DNA of 56,689 nt from the NCBI RefSeq assembly GCF_000417875.1, contig NW_006920890.1, positions 155,399 to 212,087 on the forward strand, written 5' to 3'. This document shows, in pieces, positions 50,140 to 56,689 of the stretch. How positions within the stretch are numbered: the first letter of the stretch is position 1; each line of letters opens with the position of its first letter. The DNA comes from Pseudozyma flocculosa PF-1. Its lineage: Eukaryota; Basidiomycota; Ustilaginomycetes; Ustilaginales; Ustilaginaceae. Below the pieces are notes generated by a model. The model saw only the letters and a program-made list of their open reading frames with translations. It did no database searches and was not told where the DNA came from. A program made the translations under genes and the position numbers.

Positions 50140-53100
50140 CATCAAATTCGGATTCTCGCTCGCTGCAGAGGGCGGGGATGGGCCGTGGCGGGCTCGGCGC
50201 AACGTCTCCTTCCTGCCAACCACCACTGTCCGATCCCACCCCGCACGGCATGCTGCTCTCCCGTGGCTTCCACAGCGGTGCGGCTCTCCTCGCCGCCTCG
50301 ATCGACACAGCCACATCTGTCATCGGCACGACCGCATGGCCGGGATGAGCGGGAGAAGGCACAAAGACGGGCGGCGGCAGCGGCGGCGGCGGCGGCGGGG
50401 AGGCAGGGCTGCAAGACGACTCGAAATGCGCCTGTCGCCGGAGCGCCAGCGGTCGACCCTCGAAAAAGGCTGGCCATCCTGTGCCGGTCATCCTCCTTGC
50501 GCCGGTGGAGGCAGGACAAGAATGAGAGGGAGGCAGGTGCCTGCCGCGGGCGGTGCTTGGCGGACCGTCTTGACTCCGACATGATATGGCGAAGCCAGCC
50601 AGCCAGCCGGCCAGCCAGCCAGCCACGGCAACAGGATCGTCGCCGAGCTGGGAAACCCGCGCGGGCTTCCCGCTCCTGCACAGCCAGCCTGGCCTGGCAC
50701 ACTGGCAAAGCGGCGCAGCATGGTCCCGTCTTGAGGGGCGAGAGGGCACACACACGCGACATATTTGGACTCCCGCTCAATGATCGACAGATTGACCTTC
50801 AGTCCAACGGACGGCGGCGGCGAGAGCACAACGCCGACGTACGACAGAGAAAGGGCGCTTTCCAAGACAGACGGCGGCACGGTGCCCAATGGCCAGCTAG
50901 TTAGCATCGTCGATCATCGTACTCGGCCGAAGGAGCTAACTACGGAGGAGCCGAGGCTTTGCGCCCCAGCGGCCTACAGTATACAGCACAAGGAGGGGGA
51001 TCGGCGCACGCCTCGGACCATCGCACTGGACGCCCATGTCGCATCGCGACCGATCCTTCTTGCTCTTTTGCCCGTTGATTTCATGGGCATGGCCAAGGGC
51101 ACCTGTCGAGGTGAGCTTGCTACGCAGCTTCCATCGTGGCGTCCGATGTCGTGAGGTGAGCAGACAAGGAAGGCGTGGCTTGACATGTGCCGTCCTGATG
51201 GTTGAGTCAACACGTCTACCGTGCGTCGCTGGACAGCCTGCGCTGGCCTCACCTTGCCTGCAGCGTGGTGTTTGCAGGGGCCGGCCCTGCAGCTCGACGG
51301 GCCGCGGCCGGGTCGTCACTACTTCAGCAAAGCTCCGCCCGCGCGCGGCGACCGGAACAAGCAGATCGTCGACCTTGCCCCGGCGTCGAGCCAAGCAGCA
51401 GGCCAGCTGTACCAGCCGTATCACGCACGGCAGGGCAAAGCAGCATGCCTCTCTTGATCTGGCGCTCAGCAACGACAGCAACGACAGCCACGAAGAAGGG
51501 CACCAAGAGACGGGCTAGTTGCTGATGCGATGCGCTGCCGCCGCACCGGGCCCGCTGAAGGCTCCTTGCTTGCTTGCCCCCTTCTGTGCGCCCAGCAGAC
51601 TGCACGCCAAGGAAAGCAAAGGCAAGAGAAGCTCGGCATTCACCGGCAAGCGTGAGTCGGCGCTGCCAAAGAGGCTCGAGCAAGCTTGATGGAGCCAGCG
51701 TACTCTGCTGTTGTGTCAGCGATAATGGTTCGTTATCCGTCCCGCCAGCAGACTCGACCACAGCCGCAGCCAGACGAGCGTTCGGCTGCGACCCGCTTGG
51801 TCCTCGCGGGCCGACGCAAGGGCGTTGGAACGTTCGACAGACGAGCTGGCGTCGAGCTCTCTTCGTGAAGCGCCTTTATTTCTTCTCTGTGCGAGTTTGA
51901 GGTGCGGGGCCGAGGCATGCTCCATTACGCAGCAGCCAACTTCAGTACAGAGGACCAACCGCCGTCGTCAACTTTTTTTTGGCCCCAGGCTAGGGGGGCT
52001 TGGGTTGCGACCCGTCGAGAACAACGAGCGGTGGAAGCCTACTCCCTTCGGCAGTGGGTCCGCGCGTCTGCTGGCCTGCCTGCCCTTCCAGCTGCTTGTC
52101 GGCGCTTCCCGAGGTCCAGCTAGGCGAGGCATCAAAGCCTCCGTGCATGTGGGCCACTGCTTTGCAGGCTAGTTAGGGCAGCCCAGCTGGCCAGCAGGCA
52201 ACCAGCTCGCCGAGGTCGCAGGTGGGCGTTCGGCCTACACCAACCGATGGATCATATCGTCCGTCAGGCGCACCTCGAGGCCCCTCCCTCCGGTCGGGTG
52301 CACCGACGTCGAGGCCGACGACTCACCAGACTACTCTTCCTTCCTCACCGCTGCTGCTTCCATCCAACTCTACCTTGCGTCTTTGACAGTTCCGGCGGCA
52401 GCGGGCACCCCAAATCAGGAGGCTAGGCGGACCGATCCTTCTGGTACAGGTAGGCAGAGCAGGTGTCGACTGACGACGTGCGAGCCTTCATCAAAGAGAG
52501 GAGCGCGGGTGACCGTAGGACCCTTCTAAAAACAGCAGCAGCGCTCTAGGCCGCGATCTCTCGACTTGGCGCGGGCGCGGCACTGACCGAAACGTCTTGA
52601 GTCGTGAGACTACACCGGCAGAGGGGCAGCCAACGCCTCTTGACATGCTCTGCAGGATTTCGAATAGGACGCCGAGGGAGCGAGCAGGACAGATGAGAGA
52701 GAGAGTAGTCCGCGCTGACGGCTGGCTGAAGGTCTAGGAGTAAGCAAGCCGCCGTGTAGTGCCGTTTGGTTGGTTGCCTGCAGCTGGGCGGCGTATGCGT
52801 AAGTGTTGGTCTCGGCCAGAGCCCTGCCGTCTGGCGCGCCCTAAATTCATCGATCTCGCCGTTACGTTTTGTCGAGGGTTTCCATCAAGTGCGCTTGGGC
52901 GTCTCTTCGACGATGATGCTCTCGGCCTGCCCGGGGCCGCCTGGCTGGCTTGGGTTGCGTTGGGTTCCTCGCCGTTGCCGGATCGACTTCCGCCAAGATG
53001 AAGCTTCCGACGCCAGCATCACGGCATGGCCTGCCCCCCGTTTTCTTACCCAGCTCCCTGGCTGGCCAACTGGCTCGTCGGCCCAACCTGTGCTCTATTG

Positions 53101-54686
53101 TACCTGCTGCTGCTGTTGCTGTTGCGGGGCTGCGGCGACCCCCCTCTTTTGACCGACGGCCGCCTTCTGGCTTGGCGGGCGTCGGTGGGTGGGTGGGTGT
53201 CGGAAGACCAGCCGGCGGGCGGCGGGCGGCGTCGCGGTTGCACCGTTCGCCCTTGGGCTGATTTTTTTTTTTTAAAAAAAATCGAAGCCGTTGATGCAGT
53301 CGAGGCAGGGGATCTTGGGCTGCTTCTGCTGCTGCTGCTTGGCTCCCCGCGTCTCGGCAGCTGGCTGCAGCCCTGGCCTGTCGAGCTGGGCCCCAGACCG
53401 CCGTCTGTTGGTCTTTGTCGCGCTGGGCTGGGCTGGCAGCCGCTTGTTGGCCACCACCGCCAACTTGGCAGCCTCTTCTCTTTGTGCGTGGGCGCTGTAT
53501 CCCGCACTCTGGCCTGGGCAGCGCGGACCTCTCCTCCTTGCCTGTCTGCCTGCCTGTCTGCCTGCCTGCCTTGCCTGCCTGCGTCGTATTTTGCCGCCCC
53601 GCCAGTCGGTCGGTTGGTCCATCGATCCACGTCCTCCCTCCCCCTCGATGCTCATCCTCTCCCTGCGTCCCTTCGTTCATCCATTCGTCCCCGCTCCATA
53701 GCTCCATACATCTACCGCACGTCGCAGCTGGTTCTGAGACGTTCGACGCTGTCGTCACCTCTCCTCGTCCATCCTCCGACCATCCTCCAGCCTCGTCACC
53801 TCTCGCTCCTGCCCTCTCGCACCCTCTCCTCTCCTCTCTTCAAGCCGCCCAGCATCCTCGTTTAGCCACTACTCTCTTTTATATCCTCGACCATCGCCAT
53901 CTCCACCCCGCGAACCCATCCGCGACATCTACGCCCTTGCTTTCCTTTCCCCTTCATACCCCTTCACTTCTGCGCCACTTCCATCGTCCGCGACCCCCAG
54001 CGCGCCCCTCTCCTCTCTCGAATCCCACTTCGAACCGCCCCACCTCTTGGCCGTTGCCCACCGGCTGCCCGCTTCCGGCCGCCCTCGCCCTCCTCGACCT
54101 CAGGCAGATCGATCTCCGTGGCAGGCAACCTTTGCTTGCAATCGCACCCTCAGCCCTCGGAGCAGCGCTCCGTGGTAGACCTTCTTGCTTCGCCCCTTCG
54201 CCTTCCTGCCCCAATACCCAGCTTATCCGGCCCCGCCACGCGCCGCCGGCCCGGCTTCGGTGCCAGCGTCAGCACCCTGCATCCCCACCGACCTGAGCAC
54301 GCCCTCTCCCCTCCCGCACCGTCACCCCCGGCATCTTCGACCTTCGACGCCCCCACCTCATTTTCCCATCTGGCCCACCAGACAATAGGTCCCCCTGCGA
54401 AAACCCGGTGACCGACGCCCTCACCACTGCTGCTGCTGCAACTCCTCGACTCTTGGCCCCAGCGCGACAGCAGGCAGGTCTGAGATCTCACACACCCGGC
54501 GCACAGCACGACGTTACTAGTCTCATCGCAGACCCGCTCTGCCTAAAAACCGCCGGCTAGCCCAGCTACGTAGCTTCCTCGCCTTCCTCTCACAAGAAGG
54601 CTCTCAGCTCGTGCCTGGAGTCGCCCATCTGTGCCCATTCCTCTGCAAGCTTCGCCATCGTCCCACCCCTTCGAACAACGATCCAG
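50140..54686. other. Gene-poor 4.5-kb stretch upstream of the BTG-domain gene
   Basis: No coding gene is supported. Open frames on either strand have Cys/Trp/Arg-rich translations without motifs. Parts around 50900-52700 are less repetitive and less GC-extreme than the rest, so a non-coding transcript is possible but unproven. From about 53480 to 54680 the plus strand is strongly C/T-rich, consistent with promoter and long leader of the BTG-domain gene. A striking T12A8 tract sits at 53262-53281. Confidence 0.5.
53262..53281. repeat. T12A8 tract
   Basis: Twelve T followed by eight A, flanked by GA and TC, giving an extended palindrome-like AT block inside very GC-rich DNA. It reads as a T run on both strands and could exclude nucleosomes or stop Pol III from either side. 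Confidence 0.9.
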
Positions 54687-56675
54687 ATGTTCAGCGAGGT
54701 CGAAGCCGCCGCCACGCACATCGTGTCGCTGATCCGCAGCCGGTCACAGGACAGGGACGAACCCATCTCCGCTTCTGCGATCGACACCTTCGGCGAAAGC
54801 CTCAGGCAACAGCTTCGCGCCAGGTGCCAGAGCTGCTGGTACGTCGACGAGGCCGACCGTGGCTCGGCTTCGCGTGCCATTGCATGGCAGGCCCACTCGG
54901 CCGGCGAGGGACCCGACCGCGCCATCCTGTCGGCATGCACCGCGGTGCTCGAATCGCAGGCAGAGGAGGGAGAGATCCTTGCCAGCACCGGCGGCGCCGC
55001 TGCGCTTGACCTTGCGCGGCGATGGCTGCCAACGCCTTTCACCATGTGGATCGATCCGCAGTGCGTGGCCATCCGGATGGGCAGCGGTCCAGGTGCCGCA
55101 CGGAGCCAGTTCGACGTCGACTCGCGGCCTTCGAGCTCATCCTCGGCCGTCAGCGTCGTCTGGGGCAAGCTGCTTGCACAGCACGGCGACGAACAGAGGC
55201 CCGCCGTCACCGTCACCCTCACCAGTGCCCTGCCCGCCCCGGAGCGCCGACCCGTCCAGATTGTGCGACCCGAGTCCAGGTACCCGTCCAGCTTGGCCAA
55301 CGGTGGCAAGCCTCAACACGCCAGAAACCTCTCCACGAGCAGCTGCGGCAGCAGCATCGCTGGCCTGACGCGTAGCGCAAGCATCTCGAGCCACGGCTCC
55401 CTCAGCACCGAGGCGACCAGCTACTTTAGCGAGGACGAGAGCGTCGGCTGTCCGAGCCTCACCTCGCCGTGGTCGTGCGCGTCGTCGACGTCCAACAGCC
55501 CTCGGGCCCCCAGCGAAGGCGAGGCCGAGCACGGCGACGAGACAATCTCTCGCACGCCGTTCCGAGGCGCCAGCCTCTTCTTTGGCGACGGCGATGACGC
55601 CGGCGACTGCACCATCCAGGCAGACGACGCCGCCGACTGCACCCTGGTCCTCGAAGAGAGCGCCGAAATTGTATCGACGCCTCGCAACGCCACTCACCTC
55701 GCCTCGAGGCCGCAGCGCACGCGCACCGAGTCGGTCTGCTCGAGCATCAACGACGAGGGCCAGGCCAAGAGCAACTACACCATCCATGACAACGGCAACG
55801 TCGGCGTGCTCGGCGGCGGCGTCCGTCTGGGAGGTTCCCGCCCCGCTGCCGCAGCACCTCCGCTCGGTGCTGCGGCCTTTGGCGGCCCCAGCCACCCGGC
55901 CGTGTCGCGCCACCGCCAGCACACGAGCTCCAAGAGCGTCGGCAGCGTCTACAACCCGAACCTCATTGTCCGCGACCTGCAGAAGCAGGACCCCTTCTTT
56001 GCTGCCGCAGCCACCTACAGCGCGCCCAGCCACTCGATCCCTCTGCCTCCGCTGCCCCTGCCCACACCTCTAGCCTACGGCGGTCACAACGGCAGTAGTG
56101 CGTACGGCCACCACCAGAACCTCCACCGTCCCGCCCCAATGCACGCTCCTCGAGGCTATGCGGGCGGCCTGGTCCACGCAGCTGCGCCGCCGGCCTTTTT
56201 GGGTCAGTACGGCAGCTTCGGCGGCAACGTGCCCCCGATGCTCAACGGTCCTCGCGTCGGCGGCAGCAGCTTCCTCTGCGGCGGCGGATACGAGCCGAGC
56301 ATGCTGCACGGCCTCGAGGCCGGCGGATACGGACCCAAGCAGGGTTACGGCCACGGCCACGGTCACGGCCACTCGGCTTCGGTTACGTTTGCCCCCTCGA
56401 TGCTGGGCTACGACCACCCGGACTGCGACGATGCGTCGGTCGGCGGAGCTGGAACTGGCGGCGAGACCGGCCGTCGCCGTGTGCGCTCGCGAGGCCGGAG
56501 GAGCCGCGGCCGCGGAGCTGGCCGAGCAGCTCGTCGACAGGCCGCCGCCCTCAAGGCACTCCAGGAGGCTGGCGACGAGCTCGACGGCGGCGGACTCGGC
56601 CTCGACGTCGATGGTGCGTCGTCCGACGCCGCCTTTTCGCGCTGCTCGACGCCGTCGGCCTCCGAGTTCGGCTGA
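54687..56675 (+). CDS. BTG/Tob (APRO) domain protein
   Basis: A single-exon 662-residue protein. In animals BTG/Tob proteins bind the CCR4-NOT deadenylase through Caf1 and restrain proliferation; a similar mRNA-decay role is inferred here. Residues 1-140 follow the BTG domain: N-terminal helix MFSEVEAAATHIVSLI, then LRQQLRARCQSCWYVDEADR with the boxA-like pattern and GSASRAIAW, then LPTPFTMWIDPQCVAIRMG matching the boxB-like LP..LT.W.DP..V. pattern. The remaining 520 residues are low complexity: Ser-rich, then Gly/Ala/Pro/His-rich (GYGHGHGHGHS near 555), then a basic Arg/Gly stretch (RRVRSRGRRSRGRGAGRAAR) and an acidic end. The stop is 14 bases from the window edge. The domain call rests on motif spacing by eye. 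Confidence 0.78.
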   Translation: MFSEVEAAATHIVSLIRSRSQDRDEPISASAIDTFGESLRQQLRARCQSCWYVDEADRGSASRAIAWQAHSAGEGPDRAILSACTAVLESQAEEGEILASTGGAAALDLARRWLPTPFTMWIDPQCVAIRMGSGPGAARSQFDVDSRPSSSSSAVSVVWGKLLAQHGDEQRPAVTVTLTSALPAPERRPVQIVRPESRYPSSLANGGKPQHARNLSTSSCGSSIAGLTRSASISSHGSLSTEATSYFSEDESVGCPSLTSPWSCASSTSNSPRAPSEGEAEHGDETISRTPFRGASLFFGDGDDAGDCTIQADDAADCTLVLEESAEIVSTPRNATHLASRPQRTRTESVCSSINDEGQAKSNYTIHDNGNVGVLGGGVRLGGSRPAAAAPPLGAAAFGGPSHPAVSRHRQHTSSKSVGSVYNPNLIVRDLQKQDPFFAAAATYSAPSHSIPLPPLPLPTPLAYGGHNGSSAYGHHQNLHRPAPMHAPRGYAGGLVHAAAPPAFLGQYGSFGGNVPPMLNGPRVGGSSFLCGGGYEPSMLHGLEAGGYGPKQGYGHGHGHGHSASVTFAPSMLGYDHPDCDDASVGGAGTGGETGRRRVRSRGRRSRGRGAGRAARRQAAALKALQEAGDELDGGGLGLDVDGASSDAAFSRCSTPSASEFG

Positions 56676-56689
56676 GCGGGCTGGCAAGG

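Noticed and set aside
52862..53758. 298-residue minus-strand frame in the gene-poor stretch
   Set aside because: Gly/Arg/Gln-rich low-complexity translation that reads through the T12A8 block as poly-Lys. No homology pattern.

Overview
The window reads as nuclear DNA of a basidiomycete fungus, most likely a smut-lineage yeast or fungus (Ustilaginomycotina). The reasons are very high GC, small GT-AG introns with GTGAGT-like donors and CTGAC/CTAAC-like branch sites, ribosomal-protein genes whose first exon is only the ATG, a Crk1-type kinase, a Galpha subunit, and long low-complexity Ser/Gln/Ala-rich stretches in otherwise conserved eukaryotic proteins. The lineage is inferred from style and not proven.

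Layout, left to right. 1-5.2 kb: an intact LINE-type retrotransposon ORF (endonuclease plus reverse transcriptase plus C-terminal zinc knuckle), then an intron-containing tRNA-Asp(GTC) on the minus strand. 5.2-9.2 kb: a gene-poor, repeat-rich stretch that probably includes the long leader of the next gene. 9.2-13.4 kb: an Ime2/Crk1-like TEY protein kinase. 14.3-16.9 kb: a five-exon seven-transmembrane protein with a Thr-rich ectodomain. 17.1-19.1 kb: a small putative mitochondrial protein, convergent with an HSL-family esterase. 19.7-23.0 kb: a gamma-tubulin complex protein of the GCP4 type.

23.9-27.7 kb: a divergent ribosomal-protein pair, eS24 (minus) and eL43 (plus), sharing about 0.8 kb of promoter. 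28.7-32.8 kb: an ALG6-type glucosyltransferase with a very long N-terminal extension. 33.0-34.6 kb: a NASP/Sim3/Hif1-type histone chaperone, divergent from PEX5 (35.6-38.1 kb). USB1 (U6 snRNA 3'-end exonuclease) follows PEX5 in tandem. 39.8-43.6 kb is gene-poor with many short tandem repeats. 43.6-45.3 kb: a heterotrimeric Galpha gene ending in micro-exons. 46.3-49.9 kb: POP5 (RNase P/MRP) divergent from an RWD-RBR ubiquitin ligase. A second tRNA-Asp(GTC) lies at 50.0 kb, then a 4.6 kb gene-poor stretch, then a BTG/Tob-domain protein that ends just before the window edge.

The genes do not form a pathway cluster. They are mostly housekeeping genes (translation, RNA processing, glycosylation, peroxisome import, microtubule nucleation, chromatin) with two signalling genes (Galpha and Crk1-like kinase), which is ordinary eukaryotic gene order. 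Four divergent pairs (esterase/GCP4, eS24/eL43, NASP/PEX5, POP5/RBR) probably share promoter regions. Spliced gene models were built by hand by requiring GT-AG borders, phase agreement and family-consistent junction sequences. I saw no rRNA, CRISPR array, prophage or biosynthetic cluster. The most unusual signals are the Asn-for-Asp change in the LINE reverse transcriptase active site, the twin tRNA-Asp genes with upstream TATA boxes, the Galpha 11-nt exons, and the large ALG6 extension. I found no convincing wholly new system.
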